DNA of 34,967 nucleotides from an uncultured Bacteroidales bacterium (GTDB lineage Bacteria; Bacteroidota; Bacteroidia; Bacteroidales; Muribaculaceae): positions 1 to 34,967 of the forward strand of contig CACXLJ010000023.1 in the NCBI GenBank assembly GCA_902768435.1, given 5' to 3'. Shown here piece by piece: positions 14,629 to 25,600 of the stretch. A program made the translations under genes and the position numbers. The notes under the pieces are model-generated. The model saw only the letters and a program-made list of their open reading frames with translations. It was not told where the DNA came from and did no database searches. Numbering within the stretch: the stretch's first letter is position 1; each line of letters starts with the position of its first letter.

Positions 14629-16371
14629 TCAGAAGAGGTTGGTGAGTCGCGGATTGATGGTAACACCCAAAATCTTAGCAGTAGTAGCACCCGTGTTCAC
14701 CACCTTCTTGGTCTCGGGATCGTAGTAATAAAGGCCAGTAGTGTAGTTCTTCTCGCCTGCAGCGGCACGGAAGCCGAAGTAGACGAAGTGGGTGAGTTTG
14801 TCAACAGCCATCTGGGTTGTGTACACACCCTCGGCATCGGTCGTGTTGATGGGGTCGGCCTCCATTTGAATGAAGGTGTCAAAGTCGGCATAATCGACCG
14901 TTTCACTGGGACCAGGCATCTTGTAATGGCCGAAGCCCGGATTAGGCGTAGTGCCCTTGGTCATCCACACATACAGGTTGCCCAGATCCTCATCGAGCGT
15001 GAAGGCACGCGGCTGCGTGTTGTTCAGCACAATGGGATGCGGAATGGGAACACCGGCACCGGTCTTGCCAATGTCGCCCGTGCCAAAGCGATAGATGCCA
15101 TAGCCCGAGTAGTTCTTGCCCCACCAGAACATGCCCGTCTTGTCGATGTAGAGGCCAGTGTGGATAGCGCCGTAAGAGAGGCCGTTTCCATAGTAGGCCA
15201 GCTGGTTGTTGATTACAAAGTAGCCTGCCGAACTGCTGAAGTTGGTGCTCTCCTTCTCGCCACGGGTGTCGAGCGGCAAGCGGCGAATGCCGGTGTTGCG
15301 GTCGGTGTAGTAGAGATAAGAGCTATCGGCAAATCCCTGGAACGGGTCGTTAAACGCCTGCTGGCCCACATTGGTGACCATGATGTCGACCATCGAGCCA
15401 TCGGCGCTCATCACTGTAATCTTGCCATCGCCAAGCGTGCTGTTCTCGTCGTTCACATAGTAGTATTGCTTGCCACAGTCCAGGATGTAGACATTGTCCT
15501 GCTCAAGCGTGGCTTCGTCGGTCTTGGTTGTCTGGACTGCAAACACAATCTGCGTGGGCATGTTGCCCGAGTTCACGCCCATGTCGAAGGGCATGTTCTT
15601 GGTTCCGGCCGGCAACTGAGTCATGTCAACCAGTTTATAAGCCTTGATGTTGCCACCCAGCTCGGCATAGTAGAGCGTGGGAGCAGGCACCGAACTGCCC
15701 ACCTGCACATTCACATAGGCATCCTCAAGACGGCGGTTCTCACCATTGATGTCAAACCAGGTCTGCATCTCAATCTTTTGCGAACCTATGTTCTTGAAGG
15801 TGAGTTTACCGGGATTGTCGATGGTGCCATCGGCATGCGAGTAGCCCTCGAAGGTCGAAATCTCCTTGCCGTCGGCAGTCTTGGTTCCGTCGGGGAACTT
15901 CCAGATGTACTTGCATATCAGGTTCTCGGGGTTAGGCAACTCCACATCGAGCAACACATTCACATCGTTGATGACCACGATAGGCGCCGACTGCTCGGCA
16001 ACGCTCAGCACTGGAGCGATGTCGTAGATGAGCAAGGGATAGGTGCGGCTGCCCACGCCATCGACATTGAGCGTGACCTGATAGATGCCGGCCTTGTCGA
16101 ACTTGTGCTTGGGGTTGGCATCGGTCGAGGTTGAGCCGTCGCCAAAGTCCCAGGTCACAGCACCCGACTTCGACGAGGTGTTGTTGAACTGAATCGTCGA
16201 CACCACATAGAAGTCTAACTGATACTGGTCACCGTCAACATTATAGGTGAAGTCCACATCCTTGGTGGGGAAATTGCCATAGGCGGGATCCTTGTCGGTA
16301 CAGGCTCCCAATAAGAGCATCATCACCGCCAGCAAACCGAATTTATGAAATATATTCTTCATCATAGTCAT
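14629..16371 (-). CDS. PKD-domain surface lipoprotein of the PUL
   Basis: A 580-residue lipoprotein; the lipobox LLLGAC puts the lipidated Cys at 24. A PKD domain lies at about 50-115 (VTWDFGDGSTS, then HKFDKAGIYQVTLNV). The C-terminal 240-580 has repeated short strands with YYYV/YFVI/YGIYRFGTGD that look like a beta-propeller. Such modular lipoproteins in SusCD operons usually act as surface glycan-binding proteins; that role is inferred from context. It starts 2 bases after the stop of the preceding lipoprotein gene, so it is in the same operon. ATG 16371 is used; in-frame ATGs at 16365 and 16362 are also possible. A strong hairpin follows the gene. No catalytic motif was recognised. Confidence 0.82.
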   Translation of the reverse strand: MTMMKNIFHKFGLLAVMMLLLGACTDKDPAYGNFPTKDVDFTYNVDGDQYQLDFYVVSTIQFNNTSSKSGAVTWDFGDGSTSTDANPKHKFDKAGIYQVTLNVDGVGSRTYPLLIYDIAPVLSVAEQSAPIVVINDVNVLLDVELPNPENLICKYIWKFPDGTKTADGKEISTFEGYSHADGTIDNPGKLTFKNIGSQKIEMQTWFDINGENRRLEDAYVNVQVGSSVPAPTLYYAELGGNIKAYKLVDMTQLPAGTKNMPFDMGVNSGNMPTQIVFAVQTTKTDEATLEQDNVYILDCGKQYYYVNDENSTLGDGKITVMSADGSMVDIMVTNVGQQAFNDPFQGFADSSYLYYTDRNTGIRRLPLDTRGEKESTNFSSSAGYFVINNQLAYYGNGLSYGAIHTGLYIDKTGMFWWGKNYSGYGIYRFGTGDIGKTGAGVPIPHPIVLNNTQPRAFTLDEDLGNLYVWMTKGTTPNPGFGHYKMPGPSETVDYADFDTFIQMEADPINTTDAEGVYTTQMAVDKLTHFVYFGFRAAAGEKNYTTGLYYYDPETKKVVNTGATTAKILGVTINPRLTNLF

Positions 16372-16373
16372 GT

Positions 16374-17420
16374 TTAGTTGAGGGTAATTTCTTTGTTATC
16401 GGTAGTCACACCCATCTTGCCCTCGGTGTCATACACGCGGTATTCGGGGCGCAGATAGTAAGTACGGGAGAATGAGACGGCATAGTTCTTATTGGCTGAG
16501 TCATAGATCCACGAAGTGAACGGAATCTGGCTGATGAGGTCTTTCCAATAAGGCATATACTCGCGGCGCACCGTAGTGATGCGGCCACCGGTATCGTCGC
16601 TGTAGCGGCTAAACAGCCACGGGCTCGACTCATACACGGGATACACATTCACACCCTCGGGGGCGGCATCCTCGGTAGGAATCTCGTGATAAACCAGCGT
16701 GCCGGCCTCGGTCACGGTCGTGTAATAGTAGTGGTCAATCTTGTCGTTGGTGTACCAAACATCCGATTTCTTGCCCGATTCGGTCTCTATGGGGAACGAA
16801 ACGCCATGCTTGGCATTCATCTCCTCGAATTGCTCGGCTGTGAACGCATAATTGATGTACACATTGCGCAGGTCATTATAGTAGAGACTGTCCTTGGTGA
16901 GCGCATTCACTATATAGTTCATGAACTCACTTTGGAACGACGACGGGTAGTAGGAGTCAAATTTCTCCTGATCCCAATCCTCGGGAGTCTCCCACTTCAC
17001 GGGCGACAGCGTGCGCGAGGTGGGGAAAGAGTCGGTCAGTACAAATTCGTAGCCATCCCAAACGGCATCACTATGCTTGTATTCGGCTATCTTCTGCATG
17101 CTGCGCACAGTGTCGGTGATAGCCACGGTCTTGGTGTAAGACAGTGAAGTGGTGAGTTTGCTTGTAGCCGCTGCGCTCTGTTCACGCTTGACGAGTGCCC
17201 AGACCTCGCTGCGATCGATGTCACGGTCGCTCGAGGTATAGTATTTACCTTTGAACGACGCATAGGCACCGGCCTTGACGACAGTGGAGTTCTGTTCCCA
17301 GTCGACGGTGGGAAGAATTTGTCCAATCTCCATGCGGTCGGCAAAGAGGTCATGGTTGGCACAAGAGGTCATCAATCCCAGCAACAGTGCCGCACTACCT
17401 AATATTTTATATATCTTCAT
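16374..17420 (-). CDS. PUL lipoprotein of unknown function
   Basis: A 348-residue lipoprotein with lipobox LMTSC (Cys20). I do not recognise a named domain. The body is rich in Tyr, Trp and acidic residues with alternating strands (for example WYTNDKIDHYYYTTV and SWIYDSANKNYAVSF), as in many surface glycan-binding or SusE/F-position proteins. It lies 39 bases after susD and 2 bases before the PKD lipoprotein, so it is an integral part of the operon. A binding role is inferred from position and lipidation only. Confidence 0.75.
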   Translation of the reverse strand: MKIYKILGSAALLLGLMTSCANHDLFADRMEIGQILPTVDWEQNSTVVKAGAYASFKGKYYTSSDRDIDRSEVWALVKREQSAAATSKLTTSLSYTKTVAITDTVRSMQKIAEYKHSDAVWDGYEFVLTDSFPTSRTLSPVKWETPEDWDQEKFDSYYPSSFQSEFMNYIVNALTKDSLYYNDLRNVYINYAFTAEQFEEMNAKHGVSFPIETESGKKSDVWYTNDKIDHYYYTTVTEAGTLVYHEIPTEDAAPEGVNVYPVYESSPWLFSRYSDDTGGRITTVRREYMPYWKDLISQIPFTSWIYDSANKNYAVSFSRTYYLRPEYRVYDTEGKMGVTTDNKEITLN

Positions 17421-17459
17421 AATCTTATATTAAAAAGTTCATTAAAAATCCTTTAGCAA

Positions 17460-19364
17460 TTACTCTTCGGTGAGCGAAGAAACTTCGCCATAGGCATGGG
17501 CCCAAATCATGGGTTCCTGCAACCACTTGTAGTTTTTGTAGGCACCCAGGCGCTGCAACTCGGCGCGGTTATACTTCTCCTCGGTCTCGGGGTCGTAGTT
17601 CAAGCGCTGAATCCAGGTATTCTCCTTCTCGGCTTCGGTGAGACCATCAATCCAGTAGGCCGCATAGAGGTTGTAGGGTCGGCGCAGCGTGGGATAGATA
17701 ATCTCATTCTGGTCGCCAATGCCATAGTTGTTGCGGTTGTTACTGTAATGATAACGGCGCATGTCGGTCCACTGCTCAGGTTGCAGATACATGGCAATGT
17801 ACTTTTGCTGCATGAGGTCGCTGAGCGTGAACTCGCTGGGATTGAAGAACCAGTGCTTGTTGCCGCGGTCGGTCACACGGTGCACGCTCGGTTTCGAACT
17901 GGTGCCCTTGTAGTACTCCTCATTGTTCAAGAAGGCGTTGACCTGGGCGTTCCAGTACTCGGCCTGCTTGTAGCCGGGCTTGCCGCCTGTCACCGAGTTG
18001 CCGGGATACTTGTTGTCGGTTTCTTCGTTATAGTTGGGGTTGGGATACTTCTCCAGGAAGAAGTCGAGGTGGCGCTGAATGTTGTGCGCGGTGGCTTCCT
18101 TGGCCAGTTCGCAGGCTTTCACCTTGTTGCCCAGCCAGTATTCGGCCTCGGCCTTGATGAAGTAGAGTTCCTCCATAGTGAAGATAGGATTGTAGCAAGT
18201 CACATCACCGGCATAGGCTCCCATATAGAGGTCGGGGTAGTTCACCACCTTGTAGGTGCTGCCCATGCCAATGTTGTTCTCAAGATAACGCATCTTGATT
18301 TGAGCATTAGGATTGGTAGCCGACTGCGGGCCGGTGCGGGCAATCATGAGCAGTGCGCAGCGCGGGTCGTTGGCAAAGCCCTCGTGCTGACCCTCGGCGG
18401 CGTACAATCCGCACTTGTTCGGTTCATCGGGGGCACCCAGACCCAGCAGGTCAACCATAAAGAACTTCGAGGGGATGGCGCTCGACAACAGGTTGCCACG
18501 CGACTCCCACGAGTTGATCACAGGCTGTGCCACACTCCACACGGCATTTTGGGTAACGGTACCGCCGTCCCACTTGTAACGGGGTTCGTTGCCAAACCAC
18601 TCGCCGTGCAGCAGTTCGCCCTTGCGCCACTGGTTGATGGCGGCATCGGCGGCTTCAATAATCTTGTTGCAGGTAGCGGCGCTGCGGTCAATATTGGGAA
18701 TGTTGCGCAACAGGATGCGCGCCTTGATGGCATAGACGAGGCCTTTCCAGCGCTCCAGGTCACCGCCATACACGCGGTCCTCGGCAAAGGTGATTTCCTG
18801 GTTGTCGGGGCTCTGGGCGATAGCCGGATCCTCATACATCTTAATCAGTTCATCGGCCTCTTCAAGCATCCACTTGTAGATGGAGGCTTGCGTGTCGTAT
18901 TTCGGCGAGTTCGACTGATAGGCCTGCGAGCGAGGCATGTCGCCAAAGGCATCGGTCGTGAGTTGCGTCGACATGAGTTTAATGGTGCGTGCTATCAGTT
19001 CATAGTTGGGCGAATTGATGGCACGGGAGTTATCAATCAAGATGTTGCCATTCTTGCCAATGTCATAGAAGTGACGGCGCCACATGGGGTGGCGGTTCAT
19101 GGTGAGCATCTCCCACTCGCACTTGTAGGAGTAGGCACCCACCGAACTCTTGCCGCCGGTAGTGAGCATCTGCGAGAAATAGGCATAATATTCGGCATGG
19201 TCATAAACCACCTGCTGGGCATAGTAAACCAGCACCGGCAACCCATCCTTTGCATCAATCACATGCGCTTTGTCGGGATGCACATTGTCATCGAGGATAT
19301 CAGTACAACCCACGGTGAGGAATCCCATCAACAACGTTGCAGCAATAAATTTTATCTTTTTCAT
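17460..19364 (-). CDS. susD: SusD-family outer-membrane glycan-binding lipoprotein
   Basis: A SusD/RagB-type lipoprotein that caps the SusC barrel and captures substrate at the cell surface. ATG 19364 gives 634 residues with a clean signal sequence and lipobox LTVGC (Cys20). ATG 19376, one base after the susC stop, adds MITT and is nearly as good. Still further in-frame codons would lie inside susC. Helical repeats typical of the SusD-like-2 subgroup are seen: YYAYFSQML, LIARTIKLMSTQL, DAFGDMP (a family hallmark) and MEELYFIKAEAEYWLG. The C-terminal part includes MQQKYIAMYLQPEQWTDMRRY, a classic SusD signature. It is the obligate partner of the upstream susC-like gene. The symbol denotes the family; the ligand need not be starch. 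Confidence 0.94.
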   Translation of the reverse strand: MKKIKFIAATLLMGFLTVGCTDILDDNVHPDKAHVIDAKDGLPVLVYYAQQVVYDHAEYYAYFSQMLTTGGKSSVGAYSYKCEWEMLTMNRHPMWRRHFYDIGKNGNILIDNSRAINSPNYELIARTIKLMSTQLTTDAFGDMPRSQAYQSNSPKYDTQASIYKWMLEEADELIKMYEDPAIAQSPDNQEITFAEDRVYGGDLERWKGLVYAIKARILLRNIPNIDRSAATCNKIIEAADAAINQWRKGELLHGEWFGNEPRYKWDGGTVTQNAVWSVAQPVINSWESRGNLLSSAIPSKFFMVDLLGLGAPDEPNKCGLYAAEGQHEGFANDPRCALLMIARTGPQSATNPNAQIKMRYLENNIGMGSTYKVVNYPDLYMGAYAGDVTCYNPIFTMEELYFIKAEAEYWLGNKVKACELAKEATAHNIQRHLDFFLEKYPNPNYNEETDNKYPGNSVTGGKPGYKQAEYWNAQVNAFLNNEEYYKGTSSKPSVHRVTDRGNKHWFFNPSEFTLSDLMQQKYIAMYLQPEQWTDMRRYHYSNNRNNYGIGDQNEIIYPTLRRPYNLYAAYWIDGLTEAEKENTWIQRLNYDPETEEKYNRAELQRLGAYKNYKWLQEPMIWAHAYGEVSSLTEE

Positions 19365-19377
19365 AGTTGTAATCATT

Positions 19378-22300
19378 TTAGAACGTTGCTTTAAGAGTGA
19401 AATTGAAACTGCGCGAGACGGGCACATTGTAGTTGTCGATGCCCATACCGCCGGTACCACCGCTCACGGCTGCCATGATGGCGGGGTCGTTGCCGGTGTA
19501 TTTTGTAAGCAGGAACAGGTTGCGGCCTGTGAAGGTTGCACTTAAGCCCTTGATGGGCCAACTCTTTTTGAACAAGTGTGTAAAGTCGTAACCCAGTGTA
19601 ACATAACTCAAGCGAATGTACGAGCCATCTTCAATGAAGTTCGACGATACCGTGCTGAAGTAGGTCGCAATAAAGTTCTGGTCAAGAATGATGGGCGTGG
19701 TATTCTTCACATAGGTCATTTCGCCATCAGGTCCCACCACCTCCTGCACACCGTTGAAGATAACTTCGCGGTTGCGGTAGCGGTCATACCAGCGGGCCTT
19801 GCCGTTGGTGATGAGGCTGCGTCCGGTAACATTCACAACATCGCCGCCACAGCGTCCGTCAAGCAAGAACGAAAGGGTGGCATGTTTGTAACGGAATGTT
19901 GAGCCAAAACCCAAAAGGAAGTCGGGCTCGCGGTTACCGATGTAGATGCCCTTGGCGGGGTCAATCACGGGATAACCATTCTCATCGCATATCACATTGC
20001 CGTTGGGATCACGGCGATAGTCCTTACCCGAGATACCTGTGGAAGAGCCATTGAGGCGGGCAACAGGGAAGATGTCGCCATATTGCGTGCCTTGAATCTC
20101 GATGACATCGTCGGGCAGTTTCTTCACACGACCACGGTTGAACGAGAAGTTGATCGTTGCCGTCCAGTCAAAGTCTGCAGTCTTGAAGATGTCTTGTGCC
20201 AAGGTAGCCTCCACACCATAGTTCTCGATAGTACCCTCGTTGCGGGTCTGGAGAATGGTTCCTGATGCGGGCGACACACGCACCGATACAATCTGGTTAT
20301 CGACCGTGGTCGAGTAATAGGCTACATCAAGTCGGGTGCGCTGGTTAAAGAAGCGCAAGTCGGCACCAATCTCCCACGAATTGGTCATCTCGGGCTCGAG
20401 CGTGATGGCGCGCGACACTGTGGGGTCGATACCATAACCGCCGTCGGGGAACAGGGTCCATTGTTTATAGGTGTCGGTAAACAGGTAGGCGGGGCTGTCT
20501 TTACCCACCTTTGCCCAGTTGCCGCGAATCTTACCATAAGAGAACCAGTTGTTGGCCAGGCCGAAGAGTTCACTGAAGATGATACCACCCGTTACCGAGG
20601 GATAGAAGTAGGTGGCATCGACCTGTTTAAAGCGCGACGAACCATCGTAACGGGCAGTCACTGAAAGTTGTGCCATGCCCTTGTAGTCAAACCTCAACTC
20701 ACCGAAGTAGCCGTATTTGTTCCACTGCGAGCGGAAGAGCGTGGGGCGATTGGCAATGAGAAGGTCACCATTGTGAAAATCAGTGTTCATAAAACTGTAG
20801 AAGTCACCACCCAACTGGAAGTTTTCACCATACATCGATGCCTCATAACCGCTGCCCTCCTTGTATTCGATACCGAACAGGGCGTTCAGTGTATAGTCCT
20901 TTGCAAAGGTGCGCTGATAAGTTGTAAGGAATTGAGTTGTTAATTGTTCACCTCGTGAGGGTTGGAAACTATAAGAGCCAAACAGACTCTGGCTGCCACT
21001 CAATGCCATTTGCAATTCCTCGTCGTTGGGGTTGATAAAGTCATCGTCATAGAAACGAGGCACCGTATAGGACTCATAACTGCTGTGTCCCTTATCATAA
21101 CCAATTCTTCCGGTAAACACCAGGTCTTTGATAGGCTCGTATGAGATTTGGCCGTTGAGCATCACACGGCTGTTCTTGGTCTCACTCTTGTCATTGTAGC
21201 GGCCATAATAAGGCGACACGCCGGCATTGATGCGCTCCTTGTCGGTCATGATGTCCCAATTCTCATAGCGGGCACGCCAGTTGACATGTCCTTCAAGGGT
21301 CTCATAGTTGCTCATGTCCTTGTTGATGCCCCAGTTATAGATGGTCGACATGGAGTTACCGAAACCACGCGATTGCGAGTCAACATAGTTCATCGAGAAC
21401 TGCATGCTCACCTGCTTCGAGGGTTTGAACGAACTCTTGAGGAAGACGGTGAGCTGTTTCTTGTAGTCTTTGGGAACAACACCGTCGTGGTCCATGTAGG
21501 CCAACGAAGCATAGGCGTTAAACTTCTCGGTACCGCCACTCACGCTCAAGTCATACTTCTGCAGCAGACCGGTGCCCAGGAATTTGCCCACATTGTCGTA
21601 GTAAACATCATTGGCGCCGAGGTAGGGACCCCAACCGCCGCTGGAACTGTTTTCCTTGTACATGCCCTTGGTGCCGGGAATAAAGGTGCTCTGGGTCTTG
21701 GGCACACGCATGGGAGTGCTGATTTCGACCGTAGCCGAACCGGCGACTCGAATGCTGCCATCCTTGCTGCCGCTCTTGGTGGTGATCATGATCACACCGT
21801 TGGCAGCCTCCTGACCATAAAGCGCCGATGCCGCCGCACCTTTCAGCACGGTCATGTTCTCGATGTCGTTGGCATTGATGTCGGCCAGTGTGGCACCCTT
21901 GCCACGAATAGCCACACCATCCACAATCATGAGCGGCTCGTTGCTCTGCGAGTTATTCACCGACGAGATGGCGCGGATGATAACCTGTGTCGAAGAGTTG
22001 GGCGAGCCACCGCCTGTAGCCACCTGCAAACCTGCCACCTTGCCTTGCAGCGAGCTGGCAAAGTTGGTGGTGCTACCGGCAGTTACCTCGTCGGCATTGA
22101 GCGATTGCACCGCAAAGTTCAGTTTCTTCTTTTCCTGAGTCTGACCCATTGCAGTGACAACAACCTCGCCGAGCACTTGAGAATTATCCGTCAGTTCCAC
22201 ATTGATAACCGACTGGTTACCAACCTTGATGGAAACAGGATTCATTCCCACATAAGAAAAGTCAAGCACGTCGTTGTCGTTGACGTTGATTGTGTAGTTT

Positions 22301-22464
22301 CCGTCAATGTCGGTGGTTGTTCCCTTACTGGTACCATGCACCTTGACCGAGGCCCCGATAATGGGTTCCTTGTCCGAAGCCGAGGTCACGATGCCGGTAA
22401 CAGTGCGGGCATAAGCCAACACCGAACAGACCGAAACTAACAGTAGCAGTAACTGTTTTCTCAT
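19378..22464 (-). CDS. susC: SusC/RagA-family TonB-linked outer-membrane protein
   Basis: A 1028-residue TonB-dependent transporter. A signal peptide (1-19) precedes a carboxypeptidase-like domain (about 22-95: VTGIVTSASDKEPIIGASV, TDIDGNYTINV). The SusC hallmark VLGEVVVTAMG (97-107) and a plug (about 115-235: SLQGKVAGLQV, IRAISSVNNSQ, MTVLKGAAASALYGQEAANGVIMITTK) follow, then a large barrel ending in FNFTLKATF with the terminal Phe typical of Bam substrates. It imports oligosaccharides energised by TonB, together with the SusD protein encoded 13 bases downstream. It has a promoter at 22604-22635 and a leader of about 130 bases. The symbol denotes the family, not starch specificity. Confidence 0.96.
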   Translation of the reverse strand: MRKQLLLLLVSVCSVLAYARTVTGIVTSASDKEPIIGASVKVHGTSKGTTTDIDGNYTINVNDNDVLDFSYVGMNPVSIKVGNQSVINVELTDNSQVLGEVVVTAMGQTQEKKKLNFAVQSLNADEVTAGSTTNFASSLQGKVAGLQVATGGGSPNSSTQVIIRAISSVNNSQSNEPLMIVDGVAIRGKGATLADINANDIENMTVLKGAAASALYGQEAANGVIMITTKSGSKDGSIRVAGSATVEISTPMRVPKTQSTFIPGTKGMYKENSSSGGWGPYLGANDVYYDNVGKFLGTGLLQKYDLSVSGGTEKFNAYASLAYMDHDGVVPKDYKKQLTVFLKSSFKPSKQVSMQFSMNYVDSQSRGFGNSMSTIYNWGINKDMSNYETLEGHVNWRARYENWDIMTDKERINAGVSPYYGRYNDKSETKNSRVMLNGQISYEPIKDLVFTGRIGYDKGHSSYESYTVPRFYDDDFINPNDEELQMALSGSQSLFGSYSFQPSRGEQLTTQFLTTYQRTFAKDYTLNALFGIEYKEGSGYEASMYGENFQLGGDFYSFMNTDFHNGDLLIANRPTLFRSQWNKYGYFGELRFDYKGMAQLSVTARYDGSSRFKQVDATYFYPSVTGGIIFSELFGLANNWFSYGKIRGNWAKVGKDSPAYLFTDTYKQWTLFPDGGYGIDPTVSRAITLEPEMTNSWEIGADLRFFNQRTRLDVAYYSTTVDNQIVSVRVSPASGTILQTRNEGTIENYGVEATLAQDIFKTADFDWTATINFSFNRGRVKKLPDDVIEIQGTQYGDIFPVARLNGSSTGISGKDYRRDPNGNVICDENGYPVIDPAKGIYIGNREPDFLLGFGSTFRYKHATLSFLLDGRCGGDVVNVTGRSLITNGKARWYDRYRNREVIFNGVQEVVGPDGEMTYVKNTTPIILDQNFIATYFSTVSSNFIEDGSYIRLSYVTLGYDFTHLFKKSWPIKGLSATFTGRNLFLLTKYTGNDPAIMAAVSGGTGGMGIDNYNVPVSRSFNFTLKATF

Positions 22465-22603
22465 AAAAAAGTAAGTTTAGTTATTTAATATTTAGTTTTA
22501 AATCAGTGTGTTATATATAAATAAATATTCGACACAGTTTTAGAACTCATAATAGCATTATTTAAGGTTACTGAAACTAAGTCGAAAATCAAATTTTATG
22601 TTA

Positions 22604-22635
22604 CAAACTTACTATAATTTTTTCAATATCCCAAA
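22604..22635 (-). promoter_or_regulatory. Promoter of the susC-susD operon
   Basis: On the minus strand TTTG (22635-22632), 20 bases, then TAAGTTTG (22611-22604): a full Bacteroidetes promoter. The start near 22597 leaves an AT-rich leader of about 130 bases in which no riboswitch fold was recognised. Confidence 0.75.
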
Positions 22636-22672
22636 AAAATGTGAATTTTTAACAATAACATAAAAAATTCCA

Positions 22673-25600
22673 TCATTGCGCCAGCCCCATGATGATGCCG
22701 ATAAGTACCGTGACATCCGAAACATCAATGCGACCATCACCATTCACATCACCATGAAACTCGTCGACTGGTGTTATCGCCAAGATCATATTGACGAGCG
22801 CACTGATATCCGACACATTCACAAGGCCATCACGGTTCACATCGCCACGGCGCATCTTGAGTTCGTAGGCCGCCAGGCCATTGCCCGGCACATAGAGGTA
22901 GAGGTTCATGGTGAACTTGTCGCCGCCAGGCACTGCCAGGCAAGGTGCGCCCCAAGTAGAACTGTTCACACCGCCAATGCCCTGTTTCGGGAAAAGCCAC
23001 ATCTTGGAGAAACCCGAGAACTGGGTGTTCTGAGTATTCTCGGCCAGCATGAACTGGTGACCGTCGGGCGCATTGAAGTCGCCATAGCTGTAGAGCATGT
23101 AATTGTTGCCGCCAAATTCAAAAATTGCTGCGCCATTGGCCTGGTTGTGGCTGCTCACCAGTTCGCCGGCACTGAAACTGCCGTCGATGGCGCCGGTCGC
23201 GAAGTTATAACGGGTAAGATAGGTGGCGCCGCCATTCACATACACAATGTTCTCGCTCACGGGATAGATGCGGGGCGCTATGCCAAAGGTGGTGTTGCTC
23301 GACGGCGCAAATCCTGCCACCTTCTTCACCTGGGCACTGGTCACATTGCCGCCCGAGATGGTCCAGCGAATGAGTTCATCGCCGCTTGCTGTGGCAGCAA
23401 ACACATAGAAATTGCCGCTGCTCACATCGCCCAGCACATTGCAATGGTCGATGCGGGGCTTGGAGGTGACCGACTGAGTGGTGAGGCGCGCACGCAGCAC
23501 GGCATCGCCGGTTTCCTCGTTCACCTGGTAAATCATGAGCGGCGTGGAGCCTATGTTGAGTGTCAGGTTGGTCACCACCAGGTTTCCGGCAGCATCGGTG
23601 AGCACATCGTTCACCGGATAATAGGCCACACTCACATCGGGCGAAAGCTGCACATCGCGCATGTGCTCGCCCGTCGAGGCATTATACACGCGCAGATAGG
23701 TAGCGGCAGTGCTGCTGCCCTCGGCCCTACCCGCCTGATAAATGCGGTTGCCCTTCACGGCAAAACCACGGTTCAGGAGGCCATTGCTGTCAAAGGTGAT
23801 GTTGTCGTACTCACTTTTCACCGAACGCACCCACAGGTTGTTCAATTGCATGCCGTTGTACAAGGCATAGGTGCTATTGTCGATGTCTTTCTTTATCACA
23901 TAACCCGCTTCGGTTTCGCCCACTGGCATGGCTGTGACCTTGAAGTAGCGCCACGAACTCACCATTTCGGTGCAATGATGGGCACGGGTCACCACACGCC
24001 AGTAGTAGGTGCCCAGTCCCAACTGGTTCACTGCCATGCTGTGAGTCATCTGGTCACCGTTTTCAACCACATCGCTACTCGAATAAACCAAGGTGTTGAA
24101 GTTTCGGTCCTTGGCCACTTCTACCCTATAGCTCTCAGCATCATCAACCTTGCTGAACACAAAATTGAAGTCAGCGGTCTGTTCGCTTGCATTGGCAGGC
24201 GATATGAGGATTGTCTTTGGCGATGGCTCACGAACGCCTGTCGTGAACTCGCCCGCATCAGAGTAACTGTCAACATAGCCGGTCTGGTGTGTCACCACGC
24301 GCCAGTAATGGGTGGTCGACACTTCAAGCGCATCGAGGTCGAGCGCCACCTCGGGGGTCGTCAGGTCCGACTTTTCAATCACAATGTTGCTGAAAGCGGG
24401 GTCTGTGGCCACCTGAATGCGATAAGTGGCATTGGTCACCGAGGTCCAGGTGAACTGCTGGTCCCAACTGACCTCAACGCCGCCCAAGGGCGAAATCAGG
24501 GTCACTTTCTCGGCAGGGTCGACCGGCGCATTCAAATAGGCAGCGTCGAACTCATTGCCCCATCCATCGACCACACACACGGCATACCAGTAACCCGAGC
24601 AGTACTCATCGGGCAAAGTATAGTTAGGGGTGTACGACACATTGAGCAGATAGTCGCTCCTGATGCCGTCGAATTTCTCGCTGCGCACATCGTCGATCGA
24701 GAGTTCTTGTGGAATAGCATAAATCGAGTAGCGCACAAGCGAGGTGTTCACCCCTGTCCACGACAGCACATTGCCGTTCAGGGCAAGATTCTGCGGAGCG
24801 CTGTAATTGGTCTTGGGTTTCCAGGTCATGGCGGGAATCAAGGCCTTGTGCGTGAAAAGAGTGCTGGCGAGATAATCGGCAAGTCCCGAGCAGGTGGGCC
24901 CATCGATATACTTGGCCGAGTAGAAGTTCACGCCCGGGGCATTGTCCAAGTTATAGTCACGGCTGTATTGAATCTGCTGGCAAATCTCCTGCCAGTCCTC
25001 CAGCGTGTTGGTGCCAGCCATGAAATAGATGTTGTGGCTTGCATAGTGATGACGGCCATAGTGGTTGGCGATATAGCTCCACCACTGCGTGAGAGGGCCA
25101 AAGGGATTGGTCGTGTGATTGGTTTTCCAGTAGAGTTGTGGCGAGATGTAGTCGATGGTGCCTTGCTCGAGCCAGGCCAGCGGGTCGCTGTAAATCTGGT
25201 TATACTGCCAGTCGCTGCCTGTGGGGCAAGGAATAACGCCATGGGCACCTGCGCTCGTACTCGCTGTACCTGCCACACCGGCAGGGCCAATGCCGAATTT
25301 CACATAGGGCTTGGTTTGTTGCACCATGTTATACATGTCCTGCACCATCAGGTTCACATTGTTGCGGCGCCAGTCGGCTATGGTCATGTCAACATTGCTG
25401 TTGTTCCACAGGTCATAGTCGGGTGCGCTGCTGTCGGTGGGCGTGCCGTCGCCCGGATAGAAGTAGTCGTCAAAGATGATGCCGTCGATCTCGTAGTTCT
25501 CAATGATCTCCTTGCACACCTTGAGCAGATGCTGGCGCGAACCCTCAAGGCCAGGATTGAACACCACCCTACTGCCCACTTGCATGAGCAGGCCCGAATT

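Noticed and set aside
19377..19460. In-frame start codons for susD upstream of 19376
   Set aside because: They lie inside susC and would put unrelated residues before a clean lipoprotein signal peptide.
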